64,000 nt of DNA from Thalassia testudinum. Lineage: Eukaryota > Streptophyta > Magnoliopsida > Alismatales > Hydrocharitaceae. Under the pieces are notes generated by a model that was not told where the DNA came from, made no database searches, and saw nothing but the letters and a program-made list of their open reading frames with translations. Where the stretch lies: contig JAZHRO010000012.1 in NCBI GenBank assembly GCA_037157565.1, positions 4,614,501-4,678,500 of the forward strand. Direction: 5' to 3'. Both the position numbers and the translations under genes were made by a program. This document shows, in pieces, positions 34,932 to 45,518 of the stretch; positions within the stretch are counted from its first letter, which is position 1, and each line of letters starts with the position of its first letter.

Positions 34932-35085
34932 TGCCATGGGCAGCATTATCGCAAATTGTCGATTGCCAGGGTTTGGATTTAGCTATAGAACGCCATGGGC
35001 AGCACTATCCCGAAGTGTCGAAAGCCAGGGTTCTGGGGGTTGCCATAGGCAGTGCGATCTCGAAGCATCGATTGCCAGGGATCTT
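34932..35085 (+). repeat. Three imperfect tandem repeats of about 50-55 bp (B2)
   Basis: Each unit reads GCCATGGGCAGC...TATC or similar, and ends ATTGCCAGGG or AAGCCAGGG. The C element has the homologous array at 55750-55905. Confidence 0.8.
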
Positions 35086-35515
35086 GTGAGGATTGATGGT
35101 GGGGACAAGGAATCTGATACAGAACGTGTTTAGGGACAATCCGAGGTTGGATCTAAGGAAAAATAATGAAAAGAAAAAGAGAGAGAAAGCTCTCCACAAA
35201 TGAAAATCTTCTTTTATTCCTTTCTCTTACAAAAAATGCACTGGCAAGCTAAACTTGGGCTAACCATGTTACAAGCATGGGTGCTTTAACCACTTGGTCC
35301 AACGAACCTTAGGTTAGTTCCAACGGGCCTTAGAAACCTTCGCAGCAGACTGAGGCGAAAGTTAGTAAGGTCTGGATTTAGGTTGGTACTTGAGTACCTC
35401 TAGGCCTATTGTTGGTATTAAGATCTGATTCCTAGAGATGCGGCTTAGTAGGGCATCTTGACGGTTACATCTAACCTAGATAACTGGTCTGATCCATAGA
35501 ATTTTGCTAAGGGAC

Positions 35516-35539
35516 TAGCAAAAGCTAGGCATGGGGGTA
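35516..35539 (+). other. Polypurine tract (B2)
   Basis: AGCAAAAGCTAGGCATGGGG continues to GTA, then the 3' LTR starts at 35540. Confidence 0.88.
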
Positions 35540-36735
35540 TGATGGGAACACCATCATGAGCCTTAACTAGCTCAATTTGGTCTGATTAGATTGATAAAAG
35601 CTCCTACATGTTATCATAAGGTCTTAAGGGAACATGGTGTTGTTTTGAGAAGAAAAGAATAATACAATGTTATTTCTGCAAAATTAACATATTCCACAAA
35701 TACAAAATAACCACGAGGTATTTTAGGGTTTTATTAAAGTTCATATGGTCATTAATGTCTAATAAGTGGGTTCATGTAGAACGAAATGGGTTTTCACACA
35801 TTTCAAGAATTAGTAGACATCCGAAACACTTAAAACAGACCCGCTTAATTAACTGAGGTTCTCATCAGGATAAAATTCACTTAAACCCTCTGAAATTCAT
35901 AGAAAAATATTCTATAGGATTTTGTATGTTTGATTTGACTATCAGAACTCATTTTGGCCTAAAATAGAGTTACAAATAGAAAGTTGCCCTAATTTGGGCT
36001 TCTACGTAATTTTTCCAGTTAAACATGGTCAAAATCAAAATCTGACTCCACCATTAGATTCCTTGGGTCCAAATTAGGTTTGTACCAAAATTTGGGCCCA
36101 TTCTGAGATCATCTTGACCCAGTTTGCATTTCAATCGTAATCTGACTCTTTTTCTTGCAAATGGCCCCTCAGCTTTTGTATTCCTTACAAAACCCCCCCA
36201 ACTTCTTCATCTTCTTCACATTTTAGTCATTTCCACCATTGGAGGTCAACCGACTTCCAGGAAAACTTTGACCGGTTGTAATTATACTCAAACTTCAATA
36301 AAATGCCACCAAATTTGGTGGGATTGATGTTCACACCTAGGGAAACCTATTGGGATCAATTTCGAATCATAACTCCCTTTGATTCGTGTGTACGAACCCA
36401 CAAAATTAGTGGGGTTCTTCTTGAATCCCGAGCAAGCTATGGAGCTTGTTTCCTATTGTCCAAGCTCTCCTAAGCCCTATAAAAGACCTCCCATATCATT
36501 CCTCACCTCATTAGCGAGAAATAAAGCCAAAAACACTTCTTCCTCCAACCTCTGGTTTGCTTCACCTCACTTCGGCAACTCTCCACCTCTGATCCCTTTG
36601 CTGTCTACCACGTACAATAGGCGGGCAGCTCTCCTTCCCCACGTCTTTCTGCACCTCGCAATACCTGCGAGGTGCCCTCTAATCCTTCGTCATCGCCGTT
36701 ATCCACTTCCTGAGCATCTTCGTCTCCAACACCGG
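35540..36735 (+). mobile_element. 3' LTR of B2, left part
   Basis: It matches 21558-22750 of the 5' LTR. It is cut at 36735 by element C and resumes at 59224. TATA at 36477-36485. Confidence 0.93.
36477..36485 (+). promoter_or_regulatory. TATA box of B2 3' LTR
   Basis: CTATAAAAG, same context as 22497. Confidence 0.55.
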
Positions 36736-37660
36736 TGATGAGAACCTCATCATGAATCCTAACTAACACAATCTAACCCAGATAGGTGAGAAAAAGCTCC
36801 TATATGACCCAAAGAAAGGCTTAACTCAGAGAATTCTGAGTTTAAGAATAAAATAAATCATAAGGGGTAAAACTACAATTTCACCAATGCAGTTTTCAAA
36901 CAGGGTAATTAAGGGTCCAAACATAGGTCAAACAAGCTTAACAAGAAGGGAAGTGGGATGATCTGATCTAAAAAGTGTTATATCAACTTCTAGGAATTAA
37001 ATGACATTCTGTAACCCTAAAACAAATCCACTTCAATTCACGAGGTTCGAGGTAAGATAAAAATCAACTGAACCCTCTAAACTTCATAGAAAAATATTCT
37101 CTAGGGTTTAGAACCTTCAATTTGGCCTTAGAAACCTATTTTGACCTAAAAAGAGAACCATGCCCAATTAATAACTTAATTTGGGTTTTTGCACAAATTG
37201 GCCGGTCAAACATGATCCAACCTAGAATTAAAATTCACCATTAAAATCCTTAGGTTCAAATTAGTCTTGTATAAAAACTTGAGCCTAAGAAGAGACCTCC
37301 TTGACCGACTTTACAATTTGGTCCTCTTTATTTACTTTTTGACCCTTATCTTTTGAAACCCTTTCATTTAGGTCCCTAACTTTTCATCATTCTTTGCAAA
37401 ATGGTCCTCCCTGCAACTTGTGCACAGTGCCATACTCCGGTGACCTTGCGTGGAGCATGGCACCGCGCAGGGCAGGGCTACTGTCCTGCAGAACAGAAGC
37501 AGGGTTCCCTACGACAACCTCTGTCGCAGGGACCCACCCACGACCTCTGCCGACCACCATGCCTTCCGTGCGAACACGCGGAAGGCATGGGTGTCATCTC
37601 CGACCTTACTCCGGCAAGGCTGGCACGACGCCAGCTCGCCCCTCTCTCTGCGCCAAGCCC

Positions 37661-37669
37661 TTTATAAGG
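37661..37669 (+). promoter_or_regulatory. TATA box of C 5' LTR
   Basis: TTTATAAGG, repeated at 57268-57276. Confidence 0.6.
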
Positions 37670-38550
37670 AGCGGCACACCTTGCCGACTCCTGCAAGCTT
37701 CCTTTGACAGAGATCTACCCCCCTCTTCATCCCTTTCTCCTCCTGTCAGTGAGCCCGAAGCTTCCGGCAAACTCCTCCTCTTCCTCCTCGTCGCTCTGCT
37801 GCCCTACCTGCAGCAAGGTTTGCCTTGCTCCGTCGTTCGCGCCAGGTTGTACCCACTGGCACCCTCCGCCTGCTTCCTCGTCGCCGAAACCCTCCTCCAG
37901 GGCATCTTCGTCTCCAGCTCCGGTAGATACGAGTCGGCTGCTCTGCCCTCCCCTTCGTCGAGTAATTAAGTAGATAGCTTTCTCTCTCTTTCCCTTGTAT
38001 TTTCCCCCTTTTAAACTGCCCTTTCGACCACCCGATCGCCACTGTCCAGACCACCTTCTCCACCTCCGATCACCCCCTCCGGCGAGACCATCTCACGTCC
38101 ACAGACACTCTCACACCTCGCCGACCATCCCAGAAGCTCCCTCACACTCCACTCTATCGATTCCCCCTCTCAATTTACTGCCAAGCGCCACCCGACCACC
38201 CACCGAACAAACCCACTTTTCCGGTCACAGTCTGACCTAGGTCAGCCTCTCCACGCACTCCCGCACCCCACCGACCACCGCACAAGCTTCGCCTCACTTC
38301 GGCGAAGCTTCCTACGTATTCTGACTGGGCCGAGAGGCCGTAGCTGTGATTTCAGATTCGCGCCCCTCGTCGCCATTGTCGACGAGCTGCAGCAGCTTCA
38401 CTTGCAGCTGCAGGCACCCTCCAGCCCAGGTGTGCGTCCCAGGTCGCGCGGGCAGGAGTTGCGATGACACCCAGGCCTGCAGCTGGGGCGAAGACCTTGC
38501 TGGCTGCCTCAATTGGCAGCAGATCACTCGCCTGTGAGCGCCAATTTGGG

Positions 38551-38604
38551 AGGTGGGACTTTGTCCCACCTCGGATGTGCGTGGCCAAGTGCTCGCACTT
38601 AAAT
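38551..38604 (+). promoter_or_regulatory. snRNA-type promoter (USE plus TTAAAT, 25-bp spacing) with overlapping hairpin, C 5' LTR
   Basis: GTCCCACCTCG at 38563-38573 has one mismatch to the plant USE. TTAAAT begins 25 bp later, at 38599. The USE is also the right arm of a perfect 10-bp hairpin (GAGGTGGGAC/GTCCCACCTC). Confidence 0.5.
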
Positions 38605-38919
38605 TGAAAAAGTGTTTAAGGCTTACTGCCTTCGAACACAGGGGTCAGCTCCCTCTCCCGCACGCAGCGCGCCACGCGCTCGCTCGCCCTCACCCGCGCT
38701 CACGCCTCGCGGGTCTGGGCAGGATCCGACTACCCAAACTACGCACTGCTCACCCACCACCACACGCTGGTGGGCCTGGTCTCAGGCGTGATACCCGCAC
38801 CCGATTACCCGGCTCTGGGAGGTGGGAGAGCAGTCCTAAGAGAGAAATCTGAGAAAGAGAGAGACGTGGGGAAGGGTAGGGGTAGGTTTTGCTCTGACCC
38901 TTGTGTGAGAGTGCAGGAA

Positions 38920-39390
38920 GAAAGAAAGAAGAAGAAGGCAGGAAGGAAAAGAAGAAGAAGAGAGGCGGCTGAAGCCTTAGCCGCTCAGGGGAGCTGAAGA
39001 AGAAGGTAGGAAGGAAAAGAAGAAAGAATGAAGGAGAGAAACAGAAGAAGAGAAGAAGGAAGGCACTGTAGCAAAGCCACAGATAAGTCGTCTAAGCACA
39101 ACATCAGACGTCGGAATCACCACAGCTGCAAAAGGCAGGAAGGAAAAGAAGAAAGAAGAAGGTAAGAAGAATAGAAGAAAAAGAAGGAAGAAGTCATAGC
39201 CACCAGAAAGAAAGAAAAGAAAAGAAAAGAAGAAAAAGAAGGCAGAAGAAGAACAAAAGAAGAAGGCAAGAAAAGAAGAAAGCAAGAAAGAAGAAAGAAG
39301 AAAGAAAGAAAGAAGAAGAAGAGAAGAAGAGAAGTAGCCAAGGAAGAAGACAAAGAGAAAGAGAGAAGAAGAAGAAGCCAAGATCTCTCT
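38920..39390 (+). repeat. GAA/GAAAG-rich purine tract in C 5' LTR
   Basis: Nearly 470 bp of A and G with few interruptions, copied at 58510-58990. The Ser/Phe/Leu-rich frames on the opposite strand are artefacts of it. Confidence 0.9.
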
Positions 39391-39617
39391 CTCTCTCTTA
39401 TTTTTGTAGCATAATAGAGATCTTATTTAGTCTTCTAGAAACATAGTTGCTCCCTGAGTTCGACCTTGGGAAAACCTTGTTCCGAGTAAAAAATTTTTGA
39501 TAGTAATCTGGTAGCCGTTTTGTCTTATGCTATAACGACTGTACTTAAACAATAATAAACATAAAGACACAACAAGACAGAATATGGCAGCTTACACCTG
39601 GCATTCGCTATCATTTT

Positions 39618-39635
39618 TGGCGCCATTGCCGGGGA
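39618..39635 (+). other. Primer-binding site, tRNA-Asp (C)
   Basis: TGGCGCCATTGCCGGGGA, 17 of 18 bases complementary to the 3' end of plant tRNA-Asp, 4 nt after the LTR. Confidence 0.95.
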
Positions 39636-40416
39636 GCAACGGCTATTCTAGAAGCTATAAAGTCTCTATTTGTGAGTTCCTAATAATCTCTTCTTTCATT
39701 TGTGTGCAGGTACAGGAAAATCAAGAAGCAGCCATACAACAACCACTCCAAAGACGGGTAATTTTCTATCCTCTCACTATTAACCCCTAAATTCTAAAGA
39801 GGAAGAAAAAGAAAAGAGTAAACAATATAGGGATAACCTATCTATCATACCTAGTAATAGCTGCATATTTTCAAAACACTATTCCTGCACACACTATTAA
39901 GGGTGTTTAAGGGCTAACACCTTCTTACCTGAGCCCTAATTACCCAACAAAGAGCAAACTGGACCAAGTAGAGCCAACATAGGAATTAACATTAGGGTTT
40001 TAGAGACACACTCCTTAATCAAGAATTGAGAAATCCCAAAAGAAGTGTGCCTAAGCCATTGATTGAAAATATCTATTCAGAAAAACCCTAAGCAATTGGC
40101 TCTCTAAAGACACTTGAACCCTAAAAGACAAGACCTAATAAGCTCTCAAAAGAACTAGCAGGTGAAGTTGACCTCTTGGGTCAACCAACCTTCAACTTAG
40201 GTCACTCTTTGCACTCAAAAAGCCTAAAGTTCAAGTGAAAATCTAAGCACCTTGATCTTAAATTAAAAGTGGTAGACTAAAGAGGTCAAGATCCCCATTC
40301 TGACCTACCTGGAATCTCAGTGACAAGAGAGGTTGGGTGGGGGAAACCCTGTAACCCGTGGGGATGCTCTACTGTGTAGGGGTCTTCGCGGGACTCACCC
40401 TCTCTGGCTGCCCAGG
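39636..40416 (+). other. C leader, part before D2
   Basis: It aligns with the B1 and B2 leaders. It contains the stem-loop at 40167-40185 and ends in GCTGCCCAGG, where D2 inserted. The leader resumes at 48985. No gene is seen. Confidence 0.75.
40167..40185 (+). other. Leader stem-loop of C
   Basis: GTTGACC and GGTCAAC arms with a 5-nt loop. Confidence 0.6.
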
Positions 40417-40659
40417 TGATAAACGCCAGTTTATCAACATTCTTATGAATTAAAGCTAACCTAGCACTTAGGATTTTACTCCGCAAACGGGTTTTTGGGC
40501 TGCATTTAGGCATAAATTAGGATAGGCATGCATTGCATTTTTATTGTCGTTTTAATGTGTTTTTGTGAGTGTTAGGGATGTACAGATGCACAGATCCCTA
40601 AAACCCTAGCACTCAAGAAGGCAAATGGTGAAGGAGAAGCCCAGACTAGCTGGAACCCA

Positions 40660-41310
40660 GCTTGATCCAGCTCACCACAGCTGAAACCTAGCTTACTTGA
40701 ACTAGGGTTAGCTCATCCCAGCTCCATTTAGCTAATCTCAGCTGGATGGCAGCTCAAGAGAGTTCACCTTAGCTCACCCTAGCTCAAGTCAGCTTAGATC
40801 CAGCTCAACTTAGCTGAGTCTAGCTCATCTCAGCTCCCACTAGTTCACAGGGAGCTCTAGCTAGCTCAGCTGAGTTGACAGGAGTTCACCCCAGCTTAGA
40901 TCCAGCTACATCTAGCTCCACTCAACTCCAGCCAGCTGAAGAAGAATTCATCTCACCTCAGGAAGCTCAAGTCCAGCTCCCGAGGACTCATCTTAGCTCA
41001 TCTCAGTTGAGCTAAGCTACCTTAGCTGCCTCAACCAGCTTGATTCTCCTCGGGAGCACCAGACCTAGCTCACCTCAGCTCATTTTGGTAGAAGCTAGCT
41101 CACTTTAGCTTGGCTTAGCAACTAGCAAAGAACTAGCAAGCTAAGCCAACTAGAGTAGCCCCATGCCAGCCTCTTCAGCAGCAGCCAACTCCAGCTCCAG
41201 CTCCAGACTTCTCCTCCTCAGCTCCTTCCTCCAAACCCTAGCTCCAACACCTTCTCCTCTACTCCTACATTAGCTAAGCTAGCTTAGCTTAGCTTAGCTT
41301 AGCCTAGCTT
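40660..41310. repeat. AGCT-dense degenerate repeats (D2 5' LTR)
   Basis: Same block as 17130-17650 and 46970-47640; ends in (TAGCT)n just before the nested solo LTR. Confidence 0.85.
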
Positions 41311-41722
41311 AACTGTTGGTGCTAGAGCACCACGATCATTTGTTTTGATGATAACAAAACACGTGTTATTTAACATTTGCAATTTGAGTCCTAGATTTCA
41401 GGTCAATTGCAAATGAGGACGTGTTTAGACGGAGTTTGAGCTCGCATCCAGGACGGATTGGAGGAGCTTGACGGAAAATAGAGGAGGTTCGCGTGGAGCG
41501 AAAGATTGGAGATGGAAGACAAGAAGAATAGGATAGATTCTTTTTTATCCTTTCATGTATCTCTTGTATTTATTTTCTTGCTCTTTATTTTCCTTAGACA
41601 TTATGTTAAAGAGCCTCAAAGAACCCTAACAGTAGTCCTAGGAACACCTGCACAACCCTAGGATACGTAGGTTTTCTGTAGAACACTTAGAAAACCAATA
41701 TAGGGTTAAAACTGACTTTCCA

Positions 41723-42260
41723 GACGTCTAATTCACGAATCAGACGTCTGATAAAGGATTTTAAGACGTCTGACTGTTGTATTAGACGTCTGATAACTGT
41801 TAGGCTGGACATAGTTAGTTCTGTCTGATGAATTCAGACGTCCAGACCTTATACCAGACGTCTTAGGAGACGTCTGATGACTTTGCCAGACGTCCAGTTA
41901 GTGGACCGTTGGCTGGCTTAGAAGACACTCAAGAATATGACCGTTAGAGCCTTATCAGACGTCCATAGGACTTCACAGACGTCTGATAAATGACCGTTTT
42001 GCCTCGGCTGACCCAAAATCTCTTCTCAGAGATTTTCTAGCCGTTGCAACGTTTGGAAATCAATTCCCACGGTAAAAGTAGGTTTCCAGACGTCCAGACT
42101 TAGTGCCAGACGTCCTGTATGTCGTCTGATGGACTTGCACAAAAACCCTGTTTAGATCTGATTCAAGTCAGGGAGAAACCCGCATAGAATCAGACGTCTG
42201 ACCTTGAAATCAGACGTCTTAAAGTGGCCTTCCAGACGTCTGATGCCAGAGTTAGACGTC
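41723..42260. repeat. Cluster of 16 GACGTC palindromes in the solo LTR
   Basis: Sixteen GACGTC hexamers, mostly in the longer palindrome CAGACGTCTG or half-matches to it, occur irregularly in 538 bp just upstream of the TATA box. Random expectation for a hexamer in this length is about 0.1. Confidence 0.9.
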
Positions 42261-42372
42261 TGATAACCCTGTCAAATGCAATCATTGTCCTGATTTCGGC
42301 CTGATTCTCTTGGGCTTTGCACCCAACGGCTATGGAAGCTTTTCCAAGCCTTCCAAAGCCTTCCTAAGGCCT

Positions 42373-42382
42373 CTATAAATAG
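42373..42382 (+). promoter_or_regulatory. TATA box of the solo LTR
   Basis: CTATAAATAG, about 110 bp after the last GACGTC. Confidence 0.65.
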
Positions 42383-43513
42383 AGGGGAACCTTTGTAACA
42401 CAAAAAACACAAGAAGAGAAACATAAGAGACACACTTAGAAAAACAAGACACAAGATATACACTCTCACACTCTTTTGTGTCCAGAAAAGATCTTGCTCT
42501 CCAAGCTCAAGCTCCATCATCTTGAGAGCTAAATTCAATTTGCGCGCCCGCTCTCCCGCCGTAGATAACGAGAGCAACGTAGCGCCATCGCGTGGCACAC
42601 GCACCGCATCATCGTTGACGCACTCCTTGCAAAGGGGAGTTTCCTATTTCCTATAGAAGCTAGGTTCAATTTTGTTGGCTCTATAGGACTGTTGTTTCAT
42701 TTTATCTTTGTATTTTGGTTGGGTATTCGCTTTGCGAATTCCTGTCTCCTTCGCGGGACAAAATCCTTCTCGTGGAGAGAAGGGGTTGAGGAACGCTACC
42801 CTCGTACTTGTAGCGTGGTTGTATTGAGGTTGAATCACCCTCGTTCAAAGTGATTCGGTTAGTGGATTTGATCAACTAGGTTGATCGGAAAATCCTAACT
42901 CGAGAGGGTTAGGTGGTGGTTTTCACCCGGTTTGGGTTTCCACCTAAAAATACCTGTGTACATTGTGCGATTGCTTATTTTTGTGAGATTGCTTTTTATA
43001 TTTTATTTCCGCAATTATTTTTACGTCACCCCTCCTGGTAGGGAAGAACCTTCATTAACTATGCTCCAACTTCCTTGGCTTGTACCACCCCAGAAACCCA
43101 CCTACCAACTCCACCCAACTAGCTCCACCTAAGCTCCACATAAGCTAACCTACTTGGCACCAACCTAACCTACCCACCACCTCCAAAAGACACCTAAAAG
43201 TGGCGCCAAAAACTACCCATAACCACCCCTTAATGGCGCCACTTTTCCCTCCAAAATCCCCCCTCATCTCCACCACACAATCCCCCTTGAATCCATCTCC
43301 ACCATCCACCTAACCCCCCTTCTAGAAGACCCCATGTTGGTGCCAACATGGGGGTGTCTCTCCACCACCAAAAGACACCAACACCACCATAACCACCCCC
43401 TTTAACACCCCTTGGGTTGGCGCCAACTCACCCTAGCCTTAGGATCACCAACCACCCTCATCTTTCCATCCTAGCCCTCCATTTCAAGGGGCACCTTAAC
43501 CCCCCATCCTATT

Positions 43514-43523
43514 CTATAAAAAG
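43514..43523 (+). promoter_or_regulatory. TATA box of D2 5' LTR
   Basis: CTATAAAAAG; identical at 48093-48102. Confidence 0.6.
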
Positions 43524-44406
43524 CCACCACCTACCACCATTTTGGGGCATCCTCCCTTAGTATATTTTTCTACCTAAACTACCTATACCTACGGCCAAGA
43601 AGAAGGAGTAGAGAAGGAGATTAAAGGGGCACATCACCAGGCCTTTTGGTGCCTTCTTCTCCCCACTCTCTTCAACTTGAGCCACGCCAAGGAGGAGGAC
43701 TCTTCCACTTCAAGGAGGACGGCTAGGCAAGGGAGAAGGACCTAGGGTGGACGTCCACCCTTGGAGAGAAGCTTAGGGCACGCCCCCTTAGGGCTTGCCT
43801 TGGAGGACATCACCTTGGCGGAGTACTGCAAGGAAGGAGTTGAAGGACTCTTTTCAAGATTGGGAGCCACCAACCTTGGAGCAAGAAGCCCTCTTCTTCA
43901 CCATCTATCTAGAGGATTTGTGTTTTATTTTCTTATTTACATTTTTCTAGTAGTACAAGCTTTCCTCTACTAGGCCTTTTTGTAAAACACTTTTTCAATT
44001 ATCTAGTTACCTTCTTTGCATTTCTTGTTTGCATTTCTATTTGCTTATTTTCAGCATTCTTCACTCCCTCTCCCTAATTATTCTAGGCCTCCACTTGCCT
44101 AGAGTGAGCTTAGGGAGAGGCTCTACTTGCCACATAGAAGTAGTATTTAAATTGAAGTGTAAATCACCTTTCCCGCCATCAATTCGCATGTTGCCTTAGC
44201 TTAAAAACAAAAAAATGATATATTGAAAAAATACCAAAAAGAAAGTTGAGATTGTATTCCAAGCAAGTGAATCAATTTTGCAACCATATTGCCTCCTTGG
44301 ACGACCCTAGATACTCCCCTATCTAGGAATATAAATTTAAGAGTTGATCGGTTTTGCACGTTACAATGACCTAATTAACAAACCGCGTAAAACCGCTATC
44401 ACTTTT

Positions 44407-44424
44407 TGGCGCCGTTGCTGGGGA
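44407..44424 (+). other. Primer-binding site, tRNA-Asp (D2)
   Basis: TGGCGCCGTTGCTGGGGA, one mismatch to the tRNA-Asp complement. Confidence 0.93.
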
Positions 44425-45340
44425 GGCACGGCTTTGCATTAACTCATTTTCTCTTGCTTGAAGTGGATCTCATCCCCTTCTCTTTCTTTCTTTTGTGTGT
44501 GCATATACTACAGCGGGAAGGCGGGAATCTGGAAGCAAGAGCTCAATGATCCTTTTTTTCCCGTGAAATTCAGGTTGGTTCCCCTTTCTTGTCACATTTA
44601 GGCTAAAAAACTACCAAAATACACTAAACTTGGCTTTCAGGACCCTAAACACTTTAATTAAGTGGAGTGGTGCATTATAAAATCCATTGTTTGCTTGTAT
44701 GCTTCTTTAGCTCCATTCCATTGCAAGTATTGGTGTTCTATTTTTCTAGTCTAGATTTCTATCCAGAATTGAAAAATCGATTCCTAACACCACAGGCCTC
44801 CGAAAATCATACAATTTCATAGAGTGATTCCCAATTAAGTTAGGAACATCTGTTTCAAATTTTAGAACAATTGGATTTGTATCTAACTTTTAAAAATTCG
44901 TGGACTGTAGAGGGGTCACACCCTCTAATCTTCCTATTTTGCTAATGTCCACAAATTTTCATAATTTTTATACTCATCCAATTTTTGTGAAATTTAGCTT
45001 GCTGGAATCCTTGTGAAGTTTTACACATCATATAAAATCATGAAAATTTTTTGAGGTCGGTGGTAATATTAAAAAGTCCAAAATACCCACAGGTATCATT
45101 TCTAGACTTTGACACCAGTACAATTAAAAATTCAAAACAATTATCAAACAAATTCCTAAAATCTTACAAAAATCTTTTCTGGAATCCTTGTTTGATTTTA
45201 TTCAAAGTAGTGGTGTTTTATTTTGATCCCTTTATCTTTACCACTCATCTTTTTAGGGATCTTGAGGAAGACACTTTTATTAAAGACATTCAAGTGTCCA
45301 ACTATTTACATGATTTTCCGTCTTCCGTGCATACCTTCAC

Positions 45341-45391
45341 GCCCGGCTGAATGGCGTAAAAGATAGCACTGGATGGGAGGTAACTCATCAT
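45341..45391 (+). other. Post-pol hairpin motif retained in D2
   Basis: GCTGAATGGCGTAAAAG, then GATGGG-AGGTAA-CTCATC. The outer stem pairs are G-C, A-T, T-A and G-C in place of the ACGGG/CCCGT stem in B2 and C, so pairing is kept while sequence changes. Confidence 0.6.
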
Positions 45392-45483
45392 TTTTTCTTG
45401 CTTTCCTTTTTTCTTCTTCCAGGTTTTGTTCATCCTAAACCCGACCATTCTTCACTAAGGTGATCCATTTTCCCTCCTAATGC

Positions 45484-45518
45484 ATGAGGACATGGCATAT
45501 CTTAAGCATGGGGGGGTG
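45484..45518 (+). other. Upstream PPT-like motif (D2)
   Basis: GAGGACATGGCATATC, then AAGCATGGGGGGG, 1.22 kb before the 3' LTR. Confidence 0.7.

Larger units (their letters stand above)
33941..35515 (+). other. B2 3' untranslated region
   Basis: It contains the upstream PPT-like motif (34149-34184), an A/G-rich run (34250-34390), a TATTAGGTCTAAGGCTTAGG block shared with C, a GAGAGGTGGGAAATT hairpin block near 34815, and three tandem repeats (34932-35085). No gene is seen. Confidence 0.75.
36736..39613 (+). mobile_element. 5' LTR of C
   Basis: This 2878-bp LTR runs from TGATGAGAACCTCATCA to TCGCTATCA. It has a TATA box (37661), the USE/TTAAAT pair (38563), a purine-rich block (38920-39390) and a U5 end with GCTCCCTGAGTTCGACC. 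Confidence 0.95.
41314..43054 (+). mobile_element. Solo LTR, probably copia/Sirevirus (Maximus/SIRE) type
   Basis: This 1741-bp insertion in the D2 5' LTR is absent from the 3' LTR. It starts TGTTGGTGC, ends CCTTCA and is flanked by the perfect TSD TTAAC (41309-41313 and 43055-43059). The start TGTTGG and the early TTTTGATGATAACAAAA motif are familiar from Sirevirus LTRs; assignment rests on these and is not proven. It has a TATA box (42373-42382) and 16 GACGTC palindromes in 540 bp upstream of it. No PBS or coding sequence is present, so it is a solo LTR. It is the latest insertion in the stack. Confidence 0.85.
40417..44401 (+). mobile_element. 5' LTR of D2 (contains a solo LTR)
   Basis: It equals the 3' LTR plus a 1.75-kb insertion (41314-43059 with one TSD copy). 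It runs from TGATAAACGCCAGTTTATCA to CGCTATCA. AGCT-dense block about 40660-41310. Confidence 0.93.

Noticed and set aside
37394..37969. 191-codon frame, repeated at 57001-57573
   Set aside because: It spans the TATA/transcript start region of both C LTRs, has no recognised domain, and its similarity in the two places follows from LTR identity.
38977..39381. 134-codon Ser/Phe/Leu-rich frame on the minus strand, with a near copy at 58688-58984
   Set aside because: It is the complement of a GAA-rich purine tract in the C LTRs; no signal beyond low complexity.
41723..42260. CRISPR-like array of short palindromes
   Set aside because: Spacing is irregular, units are 6-10 bp and the context is a plant LTR.
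43761..43973. 70-codon frame conserved at 48340-48552
   Set aside because: The two copies are the two LTRs of one young element, so identity is expected without selection on protein.
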